A DNA stretch of 64,000 nucleotides from Salarias fasciatus (Eukaryota; Chordata; Actinopteri; Blenniiformes; Blenniidae). The position numbers and the translations under genes were made by a program. The stretch is from positions 17,721,842 to 17,785,841 of the forward strand of contig NC_043757.1 in assembly GCF_902148845.1 (NCBI RefSeq), in the 5' to 3' direction. The notes beneath the pieces are model-generated. The model saw only the letters and a list, made by a program, of their open reading frames with translations, was not told the origin of the DNA and did no database searches. This document shows, in pieces, positions 49,460-62,400 of this stretch. Position 1 is the stretch's first letter, and each line of letters starts with the position of its first letter.

Positions 49460-49525
49460 TTTGCTTTGATGACGATTTGTTTCCAAACTCTGCTGAGAGA
49501 ACAGATCTGATGCTACACAGCACAC
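49460..49525 (+). promoter_or_regulatory. selenou1: SECIS element of SelU copy 1
   Basis: Core ATGA at 49469-49472 and TGAT at 49508-49511 flank an 8-bp helix: GATTTGTT (49474-49481) pairs with AACAGATC (49500-49507), one G-U. The apical part has AAA (49485-49487) followed by a small stem CTC/GAG, giving a form-2 SECIS. It lies 236 bases after the stop and before the distal AATAAA at 49613. Confidence 0.88.
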
Positions 49526-49619
49526 AAGCTCAACACATGATGAGTAATGCTATAATGAGGAATACACTGCATGTTCAAAGTAATGATATTGCGCATCTAC
49601 TATTTAACTCTTAATAAAT

Positions 49620-52460
49620 CAATACAAGAGTCGTGCTCACAGTTATTTGCTGTATACTTGCTTGTCTCAGAGTCTTATTTCAAAAAGCCAAATGGATCTG
49701 TGTTTCATATGAAGTGTCATCAAGAATTAAGGGGTTTTCTACCTTCAGACAACTTGTGGTTCACAAAGTATATAGTTACACCAAAAGGCCTTCAGTCATA
49801 CATTCACAAAACGTTGAATCGACTCTAGCAGTGTGTCAATTCTATGTAGCAACTGTGGAATAAAAATATAAGTAATCAACTGGTTATCCCTGTTTTTATC
49901 TTAGGAGATGTGGTTGTGGTAATCTGGGCCTGAAACAGCTAAAATAGACTATGGCTATGATGTGATAAAACATCACTGTTGCTCAATACATTTATTGTAT
50001 TTGGAAAATGCTTAGATGTCGTTGGTGGTTTTTTTTTTTTGTTTTTTTTTTTTACAGCAAAGTTACCATATATACACAGTACATAAATTCAGAATTCTTG
50101 TTACCTTGTTTTGAAAGTTATATCATTTTTACAGCACCAGATGAAATTGACTTGCTGGAAATGATACAGAAACTTCTGTTTGTGGTCCTGGAGGTTTCAA
50201 GCAGACATCCACATTAGATAAAAGGGTGTGACAGGAAAATGGACTTCAGTTTCAGACCAGATAAGACTGGAAGAAACTTCTGTGCATATTCCTCTTTCCT
50301 GCAGACTTATGGATTATTGTTTCCGCACGAAATGGAATGAAATGGAATTGACATTGAAAGAGATGAAAGAATTTTATTGCATTTGTCTCTCCAGTCAACC
50401 ACCTGTGAACAAGCTGTGATGCAGCGAGCTGTGATATAGTTAATAAATATCGTAAAAATATTCCATATATTTAGTGTAGAAGTAATGGATGCACAACATA
50501 CAGATCTCACCTTGTTAAAAATCCGACAACAGCGATTAAATATTAAACTTCTTCATCCTCAACTTCCATGGTGCGCTTGTGCGATCTGGCTCGATTAGTT
50601 TTCCTGCGCTTTGCATCGGTTAGTCGTCCTGCGCTGGGCTCTGTTGACGGACGTGTACAAAGGTGTCACTGCGGCGTTTCATTGATACTGGTGAGTAAAT
50701 GTATTATGCAAAACTGCTTGTTTCTATATGAGAGTGACCTTTCTCCTAAAAGCCTGCTAGCATCAGAGGGTGTTCTCAGCTTTTTGGCCAGTTTTAAGAA
50801 ACCCAATACATGTGCTACGCTAATATTAACGCTGATCGCAGGTGTTTCGGATAAAGTGGATCCCATGTTAAGCAGTGACCAACTTCCTTTATTCTAGTTG
50901 ACGTGACGAGTGATACCAATTGCAAAAATACGGATGAAATGCTTAATTGTTCTGGTGAATGTCGTTTAGCCGCAATTACAATTAAGTTTTGACGTGGCCC
51001 ATCATTTGTGAGTTTTATTTTGACATCTGCGTGTTACTAGTAGCAACGATGGACAAGCAAGGAAGTCGGTCACCAGTTTACAGGGGAACCACTTAATCCA
51101 CAACACCTGTTTACCACGACGCAGTGGCATCAAAACACAAACGCTCAACTTTTCCTATGTAATCACATTTCATTTAACAGTCACTCAACCTACTAAACTC
51201 TGCTGCGGAGCACTTCATATTGCATCTGAAGGTTCAGTGTTTGGAGTTCTCTGTCGTTCTCTGCTATTACATGTCAGTATCAAGGTCATCATGTTTCGCT
51301 CTCCGGGCGGTCACTGGGTTTTGCCATCTCATCGCTCCATAAGTAGGTTACAAGTCATCAGCGCAGAAAGAATCAATATCCTGATTTTAAAACTAAACTA
51401 CACAGTAAGGGGACTCGGGGAGAACATGCAAACTCCTGGCAGACAAGTCTGTGCCAGCATTTGCACCCACACTTTCTCTCCCCGAGGCCAGAGAACTGAA
51501 AAGGTATATTCAATCTAAAGAAACTTGAAGAATAGCCCATATGGCATGCTTGTTGGGCTGATGTGTTTTAGGATGTAGGAGGTAGTTTTCCTCAGAAGTT
51601 CACTATTTCTTTAAGATGCTTCCACAAAATTCTGGATAAATAAAGTAACTAATATTGAAATGTTTCAAAAACCAACAACATTGAAATAATAAAAAGAAAA
51701 TATCCAATTTTCAAACATACAGAAGCTAAAATATATATTTATTTTTAAGTCTTTCCTCCACTGAATCCCTTTTGAATACTACCCGGTGCACCAGGTTGAA
51801 CAGTGTAGTCACCACCTCTTTTTTTGGTCTGTGCAGATGTCTTCATGATAAACAGGATTGTCTTTTTCTATTGGCTGCTGCGCTTCTCCTTTTTATTTTC
51901 GTCCTTTGTCCTCTGACTCATGTATTCAACCTCGAATGCGTTTAGCTGATTCACTGTTCGAAACTGGATGAGCTGGGTCAAAGGAGGTAGCCTACATTTT
52001 ACCCCTCGGACACAGAAACAAGTCAGTATATGACTTTTTGTTTTTAAAATCTTCAGGCAGGGAAGAAACTGATTGTGCAGCATTTCTGTGTTTGCGTTTT
52101 CAGTGTCATTAACTTGGTTACTTTGCTTGACGGAGCACAGCCTTTTAAAAAAAAGGAAATTCAGAGCAGTGAGAGGGTAAATTTATCAAGATAAGAACAG
52201 GAGCTTATGTAAATCATTTATTGCACTTTCATTTTGTTACGATTCAAACTGCAGTCAGTGGTGTTGGAAATAAATTTGTGTTGTGTGCACATAAATAAAA
52301 CCTGGCTAACCTGTTTAACCCTGAAAGTTAAACACAATGGAATGTGTTTTCTATGAAATCTGCTGAAAAGAAAGCATGCGTGTCACGGTGACAGCGTTCA
52401 TCCCGCTCAGACAAGACTTGTGCTTTGTGTCTTCCAGTGTGATCTTGTGGGTGTGTGTAG
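49620..52460. other. Region between the two SelU copies
   Basis: No further exon is firmly supported. A candidate non-coding first exon for copy 2 ends near 50690 with the donor CTG|GTGAGT; its ATG at 50568 is out of phase with the 53606 exon. AATAAA words occur at 49859-49864 and near 50441. A partial SINE (minus) lies at about 51405-51485. Confidence 0.35.
51405..51485 (-). mobile_element. SINE fragment, minus orientation
   Basis: GGGGAGAACATGCAAACTCC followed by a diverged head portion ending CATTTGCACCC matches the minus strand of the fish SINE. Confidence 0.45.
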
Positions 52461-52475
52461 TTGAGTTTCTGCGCG

Positions 52476-54848
52476 ATGCTGGCTCTGTCCAGACGCTCGG
52501 CGGCTCTGTGGTGGAGGCTTCCCCTGCGCGGTTCTGCCGTCTCTCTGGGGAGCTCTGCTCCGAGCAGCCGCCCCTCCACCACAGCCAGGCCCCCGATTCT
52601 AACATCCCAGACTGCTCTGTTTCACCAAAGTGAAGCCAAAGCCAGTCCTGAGCCAAACAAGACCACCTCAGGCAAGGACCGATTCGACTCTCTGTCACGA
52701 CCCCAAACCTCAGGTCTTTCCTAGAAGCTGCTGTAGTTATAAATCGTATGTAGCACTTCTCAGTTGCCTGTGCGTAAATGACTCCTGATCTGCAAAATAG
52801 CATCATTTGATGAGAATGATCTTATGATTAAAGAATGTTTTGATGAGAATCAGGTTGGTGCAATATGTGGATTTACACAAATCAAGGCAATGCCAGCATT
52901 AAAAATACAAAAATACCCTTTTCTATATCATCAAAAGGTCAAATCCCAGGCCATCATTTCATTATAGATTTATTGATCCATACTGTGCTCCTGACAGGCT
53001 GAATACATTCACTTTGATTTCTTGTTATTTGATTTGCACAGATACACACATTTTCTTTCTTAACAGGTTTAACTGTTTTTGGTGCTCTGAAATGTAGAAC
53101 TAGTGTAGATTGCTATAAGGACATGTTATCATTACATTTATCTGAATATTATTCATCAGACCAAATATGTTTTTATTAGTTCCTCTGGGCTGTTTCACAC
53201 TCTGTATTTTACTGACAGTGTTTCATCTCCCAAACAATTCAGTGAGGAAACTATTTGAAAATGACTAAATGTTTCTGTGTGGTGGAGAAAGCCTGCTGTC
53301 TTCCTGAAGGCCACACAACAGCTACAAATGATTTACTGTCTGATTGTATGTGAGGTATTTAATCTCATGTGTGGGACTGAGATTAGACTGAGGTTCTGGC
53401 ACAAAGCAGCTCATGCAGGCATTTCATGCTCGAACTGGACACGCTGAGTCTTGTTTGAGCTTCGACTGTAAAAAATCAGGACCCCCGAACCTCCAGGCAT
53501 CAGCTCACAGTGCATTTAAATGGAAATGTGAATGAAAATAATAAGAAAGTACAAAAATGCCTGTTAGTGATTTCTCTGCTTGTCTGTTCACTTGTTGCCC
53601 TGCAGTGCTGTCAGCGGCGTCTGGGCCGGAGGGCGAGCTGTTCGGGATGGGTATGTGGTCTCTGGGTCTGGGCGCTGTAGGAGCCGCCCTCGCCGGGATC
53701 TTCTTGGCCAACACCGATTTCTGTCTCCCTAAAGCTGCCAGCGCCTCGCTGGAATACCTGGAAGATGCCGACCTGCGCTCCACCACGGACGGTAGAGGGA
53801 ATCAGCTGACGCTAGATGTTATGTGTACACGCTTTGTGCATGCAGTAAATGAGATATTGTGTTGCATTTAAGGAAAAGCAGCTTTAAAAAATCTACCAGC
53901 CTTACAGATTAGTCCTGTAAGGTGCTGAGGTTTGACGCAATCAGTAAATTCATCATAAAGTTGTTCCATGTGACCATGACTGTTTTTTGTTGTTGTTTTT
54001 TTTGCATTTGAAGATGGAAACTTCTATGATTCACACTTTATTTATGATTCATTACTAACATACAAGGCTGTTATTAAAAGCTTTGTTTTGCTTTTTCTGC
54101 AGAGGAACAGGTCATCAAGGCTAAGAATCTGTGGGAGAGGAGCGGGGCCGTGGTCATGGCCGTACGGCGGCCCGGATGATTTTTGTGCAGAGAGGTGATT
54201 TGATTAAATAAAAGAAAGAAAAATCCTGTGTGCAGAGTAAAATTTGTCCGTTTGGACCCCTCAGACTCTCTGTGTGGGTGTGATCCGCAGGAGGCCTCTG
54301 AGCTGTCCTCTCTGAAGCCCCAGCTTGAGGAGCTCGGGGTCCCTCTGGTCGCCGTGGTGAAGGAGAACATCGGCACGGAGATCCGGGACTTCCGACCGCA
54401 CTTCGCCGGGGACATTTTCATCGACGAAAAGGTGAATTCAGAGTCGGCCGCTCTCACGTTGCGTGTTTATGACGAGCCTGACTTTTTAACGCTCTGGGCC
54501 GGTTGCAGAAACATTTCTACGGCCCGCTGCAGAGGAAGATGGGGGGTCTGGGCTTCGTTCGTCTGGGCGTGTGGCAGAACTTCATGCGGGCCTGGAGGTC
54601 CGGTTACCAGGGCAACATGAACGGGGAGGGCTTCATCCTGGGGGGGGTGTTCGTCATCGGAGCTGGAGACCAGGTAGAACACACGGACGTGGCTGACAGG
54701 TGCTTTGGAAGAACCCGTCTGGAAAATTAACCGCGTCTTCCGCTTTTTCCAGGGGATTCTACTGGAGCACCGAGAGAAGGAGTTCGGCAACAAGGTGGAG
54801 ACGGCTGATGTTCTGGCGGCGGTTAAGAAAATCGTACCAGTCAAATAA
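52476..54848 (+). CDS. selenou1: Selenoprotein U1 / PRXL2A, tandem copy 2, with Sec and an N-terminal leader exon
   Basis: Exons 52476-52671 (or 52713), 53606-53791, 54103-54194, 54291-54431, 54509-54673 and 54753-54848. The family core starts at ATG 53647 (MGMWSLGLGAVGAALAG, one hydrophobic anchor segment) and gives 212 residues. The leader exon joins in phase and extends this to 291 aa using a GC donor (CAG|GCAAGG) or 305 aa using a weak GT donor (CAG|GTCTTT). TGA 54177-54179 is in frame within RRPG-U-FLCRE, the UxxC motif that is CxxC in human PRXL2A. Downstream motifs (FYGPLQRKM, RLGVWQNF, GEGFILGGVFVIG, EHREKEFG) are intact. Internal exon lengths (92, 141, 165) equal those of copy 1. By family knowledge it is a thiol-redox protein. 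A SECIS follows in the 3' UTR. Confidence 0.93.
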
Positions 54849-55309
54849 ATTCAGTAGCATTAGACAGAAAGCAGATGCACTGTTAGATCCAAACTAGAAT
54901 CACTTATTTCCTTTTTTTGAATTGCAACGAAAAGTCAAAAGCTTACACAATACTGACACTTGAGTCTGTCTGTGATTGATTTTACAACATACCTCCGTCT
55001 TTTGCACATCAATCTGCTTTTAGCTATTACAGTGGAGCTGTGAAATGTGGCCAGAGCTACTGATGGGTTTTTTTTTTCCCCTTCCACTTTTTACCTCTGC
55101 AGAAACTCACAAGCTAAATTAATTGACACGGGTTTGGATAAAGTAGGGACTTACAGGCAGCATTTTCTGTCAGGGAGTTTTAATGATTACATTCAAGGTA
55201 ATTTGAAATGTTTTTGTCTGCTCTTTAGTGTCCGTAGCGTCTGTATGAATGCTCGTTCTACTCAGGCATCTCGACAGGCTTCCCTCCATGGCAGGCAGCT
55301 TCAGCTGGT

Positions 55310-55415
55310 CTGTGTGTGTGAGTGTGTGTGTAATAATGACAACCTGACTCTAAACTCAGTGCTGAGAGGAGCAGGTTTGATGCCCAAACACACACACACA
55401 CACGTGCACACACAC
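55310..55415 (+). promoter_or_regulatory. selenou1: SECIS element of SelU copy 2 with microsatellite basal stem
   Basis: ATGA at 55336-55339 and TGAT at 55378-55381 flank AACCTG/CAGGTT (55341-55346 with 55372-55377), continued by CTC/GAG. The apical AAA (55352-55354) precedes a mini-stem CTCA/TGAG, a form-2 SECIS. A TG tract (55310-55331) and a CA tract (55387-55415) lie on either side and can pair as the basal helix. Confidence 0.9.
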
Positions 55416-55641
55416 TGAGCGGTGGCTGCTTGTGATGCCTGAAACAGGTGCTGCTTGCATGTGTTTGTGTGTATGTGAGAGATTAAAATGTGCACACGAG
55501 CTGCAGATAATGAAATATAAAAAGTTGTTGACACTTTTCAACTGTGCCGTGTGTTTATTTGTATGAACCGCACATCCAGTATTCCGACGTGTTTTAAACA
55601 AATGCACGACACACAAGCCTTTAAGTATTTTTGTTACACGT

Positions 55642-58600
55642 TTTATTCTATTGCTCTGAGTAAAATACATTTCACATACAAGAATTTTTTTTTTCCTTTT
55701 TCAAAACGATACAAAACAGAGGAGAAAACACTGCGTCGCTACTGACAGGCCTACGCACGATGAAGGTGTATTGCATATGAAACGACCGACACATTCCTGG
55801 AGTGTCACAATAATGAAGATTGTCTTTACATTTGTGCCTTCAGTAATGCAAAGATGTGTGTTTTGTTCGTGACGTGCACAAGTCAGGCTGTGAATGCGAA
55901 GGTCCTCGCCAGCTGTGCCGGACTTTATCTAGCAGGTTTGGCTGCGATGGCGTTCAGCCTGAATGTGTGTGTGTTTGGATTTATTCAACTCATCGCCCTC
56001 GTTATTTTGCATTCATGACGATGATTTCAGACATTTCTGCAGATATGGCCATCCTGTAGATGAATTAAAGGTGACTATCTCTCTAAAAAAAAAAAAAAAT
56101 ATTACCATTGCACAAGAGGAATATCAGGCAAAAGAAAGGTCCCACTGATAAAGCTCAAACTTAAAAGCTACACTGTCTCCTCTTTGGCTCGATCTATGGG
56201 TGCGACGTGTAGGGTTCAGGAGCTGAATCCAAGTTCACAAATTTGTTTCAACTTCAAAACCTTCAGTTTTGTTCTTGACATTTTATTTATTTTTTTGTGC
56301 TATAACGTCAGAAGAAGAAAAAACGCGCACACAAAAAAAGCTCACACTATAAAGCTGCTTGGTTACGAGCAACAGAAGCTGCCGGACCGTCGACGACGAA
56401 CATAATGTGCAGCAGCACGACTCATTCAACATCATCCGGCACGATGAACAATCACAATCTTCAATATACACTTTAAAAAGCTCCACTGAGGCGGCGACAC
56501 AAATCCAGCTATCAGCAGAGGTTAAATAGTGCGGTTTCACCCTCAGCAGGAAAAAAAAACAAAAAAACATCCCAAACACGACACCCAACACCGACCACCA
56601 GCGCAGCAGCAGAGAACAGCTCTCCTAAACGATCACTGCAAGCAATTCAAACTGAGGGCACGCAGCAGCACTGCTAAGACACCGAAACACTGTCCTGCAG
56701 TGCACGTGACCGCGAGTCCGTGTGCCGGCTGCTTTTAAGCATAGACGCAAAACAAGAGGGGAGTGCAAGTAACAAAGGGGAGTAAACAAACAGCTTCCAC
56801 CTAACAAGACGTGGACGGTACTACACGAAACACATGGACGCTTCTCTGAACTTAGGGTGGCGACATTATTCCTGAAGTGGCGTTTATTCAAACTGCTGAG
56901 CTTCAGCATCAGAAGTGAACACAATCGCTGTGTTTGTCCGCCTGTGCAGAAGTCCAGTCTTTAGTTATGTAAGCAGCTACAGTCCCTTAGAAGAGGTTAA
57001 ATGAAGTGAACAAACTGTAAACACAGCATGGAAAAAGCCGCTAGAACATTAAGTGCATAATAAAATTGGTGCGTTTGACACATGGTCAACTGTACTGGAA
57101 CCATACTGAAATGTGGATTGATGCATTTAAAAAAAAAAACAACAAAATTAGCACACTGATGGGTGTGTGATGCTGTCTTGCTGTGGAGTATGAACTAACA
57201 CATAGAAAACATCACTTTGCACAAACACTAAATCTATATTCCTTTAAATTGTGACTGTGTTCTGTGACTTCTCATGAGGAACTTCTCTGTTCTGACAACT
57301 GAATTCACTCATTCAAATTCATTTCACTCCTGCAACACGAGCAGCTGGAGTGTTTTCCAGAGCATGTGTGTTGGCATCAGGAGGAATAAATCACAGGTGA
57401 TAAACTCTTATATTCCCTCATGCATATGTGCTCAATAATATAGATATCATATATACTGTCTTTATAAATATATCCGAGAAAAATATACTTTTACACATTC
57501 CAGTCAGACGACACTGGGATAAATTCAACAAGCATCTCCTCGTGTACACCACCGTCACAATCTAACTACACGGGACAGGCGTGGGTCTGTGAAGGTTCAG
57601 CCCAACCGTCCACTTCAAACAAAGCAACGACACACACTGCGCACACAGTTTCATTCTGTCACACAACACGAGAGGCTGAAGCGCGGCTTGGCGAGTGAAA
57701 TCCTGTTCTTTCCCTACTTTATTCATGAACGGTCCGACAGAGACGTTTGAGTTGGAGCTACGACGTTTTGACGTGACAGTTGTCTGTTTTCCATCCTTCC
57801 TCTTCATTATAACATCCCTTCCACCAACAGATAAACAAGCGGATCGGTTTGTAACAAGCTGCCACAGTACAGACATTCATGTTGATAAAAACACACTCGT
57901 CGGTGTTCGCTGATGTACCGATGGCTACGCCGTTTCAGATTTATGTCAGTGTAGTTTATTACCACAAAAAGTGAGCACCTAAAGACCTGGTCTAACAATA
58001 CCGAGGGGCTTAAGTACACTTTAAGGAGATTGGAGGAAAGAAAAAAAGCTTCACCAGGTAACAAACGCCAACAAAACCAACACGGAGTGTCCAGAGCTAT
58101 TTAACGTACTTCTATTTCTATAGCGATGAATGAAAATTTAACTTGCGGTAGTCAGCATGTCAGTTTAAAAAGACAAAACACTGCAATAGCTAAGAACAAC
58201 AGGAAAAAGCAAAGCCACAAGGCAAAAAAGGATTAAAAAAAAAAAAAGGTCTGTTACATTCAGAAGCGATCACACACACGACTTCTATCACGAGCCTCGA
58301 CATCTGCCCAAACATGAACACTGAATTTAACAAGAAACCAGTAACTTCATCACCACCACCTAATGTGCAGCTTTGACCAGAGGAAGACAGGAAACACGGC
58401 ACAAAAAACCAGAGAAACAAAATAAAATCAGTTTTTTTCCCCTAAAGTAGTGCCTCTTATGTCCAGAGAGGATTATCAGTGTTGTTTCGTTACAGAGGGA
58501 ATCTTCTCCCGCCTCCCACTGTGAGCACTGCTGCAGCTTCATGTCGTCAATGCATCGGTCCCCCGAAACAAGGAAAACTGCATAAATACATTTTGTTGTG

Positions 58601-59483
58601 CCCTCCTACATGTGCACAAAAAAAAAAAAAAAAAAGATTTCTGAGTATATTCACTCAGTAAACACACCTCCAGGCACACTGGTTCAATCTTGTGTGATTC
58701 AGTACAATAACTCCACTGCAAACTGCAACTGAAATGACCAGAGGATGTAAATTCAGGTTTTTCAGGGTACTTTTTAAAATAAACTGTTGAAGGATATCGG
58801 AGGAATTGAAGATGATTTACTAATTTTTTTTCCTCTTCATTCATGCTCCCATGGGCCTCGTTCATGATGGTTTTATGAGTATTATTTGGGGAGGATTCTT
58901 TACGCTCTTGCTCTTAAATGTTCTGTTCTGCTACTCAACCCTCAGGAACCCATTACTCATAAATTATAATAATAGTATATTGATAATAGCAATATTAATC
59001 ATATAGAGATAATAACATTATGACAATAGCAATATTATTTATCATAATAGTGATAAAAATAATAAAGTGATAATGATAATATGAATAATATCAACCATAA
59101 TGCAATATACTGTATACCCTGCAAGAAATTCTCTCCATGAAAATCTGAATACACCTGAACGTGTTCTGGGTTCCTTTTGTTCTGTGAATATACGTCTGTT
59201 CTCACGTCTGACGTTTGCGACAAAGAGCCGAATATCGACCTCGATTCGTTATCTACAAATCCGATTGGGACATCCCTACCTAATAAAGTCACCTTTCCAA
59301 TAAAGGGCTAAACAACTCAAATATTTTCAATAAAAACTACATACCTTTAAAAAATGTAATTAAATGTTTGTCGTCGGAGCTGCTGTACTGTATCACTGTA
59401 GATCTGACGAGTGTACCAAACAGAGGGTCTGCTCCGAGTGTCTGCATGTCTTGTGCTTCTGCATGGGGGTGTGCTGGCTGCCC
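55642..59483 (-). other. Probable sideroflexin 3' UTR, convergent with SelU copy 2
   Basis: No coding exon was supported. On the minus strand AATAAA occurs at 55642-55647 and 57718-57723, giving a possible 3' UTR of 1.8-3.8 kb. The first lies close to the end of SelU copy 2. AT-rich simple sequence (TAATA-type) fills 58960-59095. Confidence 0.4.
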
Positions 59484-62400
59484 CTACAGGCCCTTGTTGA
59501 AGTACACGTGGGTTGTGCCGGGGCTGCTCTGTCGTATCCTCTCCTGCAGGTCGGCCTCCAGCCCGCTCACACTCATAGAGCTGCAAGGAAGTGGCAGAGT
59601 GTGACTGAACCGCTCACTCGCGTCGCGACAGAAAACACCTCGTCTGAGTCAGAATGCTGCTGCTGGTACCTTTTCTGAGGGAAGAGGGCGCAACACAGGG
59701 GAGTCGCAAACACCAGGCTGCAATGGAACACAGAGAGAAGATCACCGGTACCTTCTGAGTGCAGACTGATTCATGAAAACACTCCCAATAGCAGCATGTG
59801 CCACTTACCACAGACCGACGAGCCCCACCTGGACCGGAGCATTGAGAATCGGGAAACGCTGCAGGAGGACAGAGACGAGTCAGAGGAAGCACCCAAACAG
59901 GAAAAGCTGACGTGTTTGTCCCCACAGACACAAGCATTCAGTGTGGAATGTGGCAGGACTCTTCGGCCTCACAAAACGCCCCATAAATCCACCGGCTACA
60001 CAAACAACACTCATGAAAGCAGCGTGCTTTACCTTCATGAAAGCTCTCTTCTCCAGGGCATTCATTATGACGGGGGGGATGGCTGTAAAACAAAACACAC
60101 ACACATACATACATGAAAATAAGGTGGATAAGGTGTTCTGCTTCATATGCTAAATTAAAGATCAAAGTAAAATTTTACAAATCTATTTCAATTTCCATGC
60201 TATCATTATTTGGAGTGACTTGCAAATGAATTAAAAAGAGAATTAATACAATAAAAAAAGGGCCTTAATATTTCTTGTACGTGAAATACAGTTCTCATTC
60301 CATGAATAATTATTAAAGATCCATGATGAATTAAGATCAACGTTACCCATTGCAGGCACTGCCATGCCGATCCTGGACACCACCACCTGCATGATGGCCT
60401 GCTGGGCAGCATTGGCGGACTCTCCTAACCGGTTCCCGTTCTCATCGGTGATTGGAATACCGTACTTCAACTCCCTGGAAGACGGATCGAGCACAGATTT
60501 GCACATAAGGTGTAGCAGCCGTCACAATTCATGTAAAATCTCACGAGGGAAACGGAGCAAAGAGTGGCCTCACCTCTGTCTCATGAAGGGAATGTTGATA
60601 CAGTTAGCAGCGGCAACAGCAGCAAACGGAACAAACCGGCTGATGATCGGAGGGAGACGCTGCAGAGATGAGGCGTGTTCAGTTGACCACTCAAACCAGT
60701 GTATCTGCTGAGGAGTTATTCCAGGTGTCTGGTGGTTTTTACCTGAGCCAGAGACTTGAGTCCCAGAGCAGTGACGACAGCCCCGGTGGTGGCACTGACG
60801 TAGGCTGCACCCAGCTGGCTGCAAGGGAGGCAGAGGAGACAAACACATGGAGTACACACTTCCCCTTTCAGCGTTTTCACACGGTAGAAACGTCTCATGC
60901 GACCAGCTGAAAATCTGATAAACTAACGTGCAACATGTCAGTGTTCAGCCGCAACACAGGGCAAAATCAAACTAGAAATAAAGATTGGAGAAAGAAAGAT
61001 TCAAACGAAAGAAAATTTTAAAGAAACCTGCTTAACTTAGCTTAATAATAATATCAGAAAATAATATCATTTATACATATTTCAAAATGCAAAACTTATA
61101 TGGATAAATGAGTGTTAGTGTGTTGCAAAGTCCACAGTTGCCAATGGCAACACAAAGCAACAAGCTTTAGTTTCCATCAGGTTCATCCTGACGTCACGTG
61201 TCATAAATATTTATATAAACTTGATTATTGTATTAATGTTTTGAAAATATTAAGTGTCAATTGTATCCCTCATAAAAATAACTTAAAAAAAAAAAACTTG
61301 GCAAAAGTCTGTTGTTATGACATCGTAGTACAGAGTCAATGTCACACTGACATGAGGCCCGAAATGTGTAACCATGGAGTGAAATGTCGCCGTGAAGGAG
61401 AGGACAGCTGCTTCCATTTACAGACACCGACTTAAAACAAGGGCGAGAGGGATCTACAGAGGAACTGGACTGGAGAGAGAAGCTCTTCCTACTTCACGGT
61501 GATGGGTGCGTCTCCACTGCGATTGGTGTAGTTGACCACAGCGTTAAAGGACTGGTTAACCCACTGCCAGAACACCACGGCCGGAGTCGTCCTGGAAACA
61601 ACAACAACAACCACATGTTTGAGGAACTGAGATCTGACCGTGTTTTTTCAACGCAGAGCATGATGGCAACGTGAACAGCGTCGTGCCGGAGTGTGAAAAT
61701 GGGCCTTCCGACATGTGGCTTCAGTCATAGCTGTCTGCAGCAATTAACGCTGCTTCCATCTTTATTCGTCAATTATTTTACGTTAGTGGCACCAACAGTT
61801 TTCATTATCAGTCAATCCAGCAGCCTGGTTTGGCTTCAACTTCAGTCACATCCCTGAGATCAAACATCTGTGTGAGTCCTGCTGTTGGACTATGCTCAAC
61901 AAGTACAGACACAAGCTCACTTATTTAAGTCAAAGTTCAACAACTGCCTCAGAGAAGCTCTTCCACACTCGTTATGGTGCAGAACCATGATGACTAGCTT
62001 TAATTAACTCAAAACAAACTTAGATCTGTTTTTTCTTTAGTTTTCACACATTTTAAACGATTTTTTTAGGTGTATGTTAAATTTCAAAAACATTTAATGC
62101 AGATTTTATCAGTAAAACGCTGGCGCCATCTAGCGGTAGCCCCACAGAATATCATTATGGCTGATGACAATCCCTGCAGAATGTAGATAATCTGCCAACG
62201 TGATGGAAATTACACAGGTTCAATGCATTGTTCATTACATGAATTAAAACCTTCCTCTTATTGTGGGCATAACCTATGCAACTGTTGATTTACGTTTAAT
62301 TTCAGATTGTACATTACATATATATTACACCTTTGAGTGTATGAGTAAGTACATGAGCAAAAAGTACACATGACCCTGAAGAACTGTTCTTTCATATGAT

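Noticed and set aside
50568-50690. Coding first exon for SelU copy 2 (Met-Val-Arg-Leu...)
   Set aside because: Its donor phase does not match the 53606 exon. It could still be a non-coding first exon.
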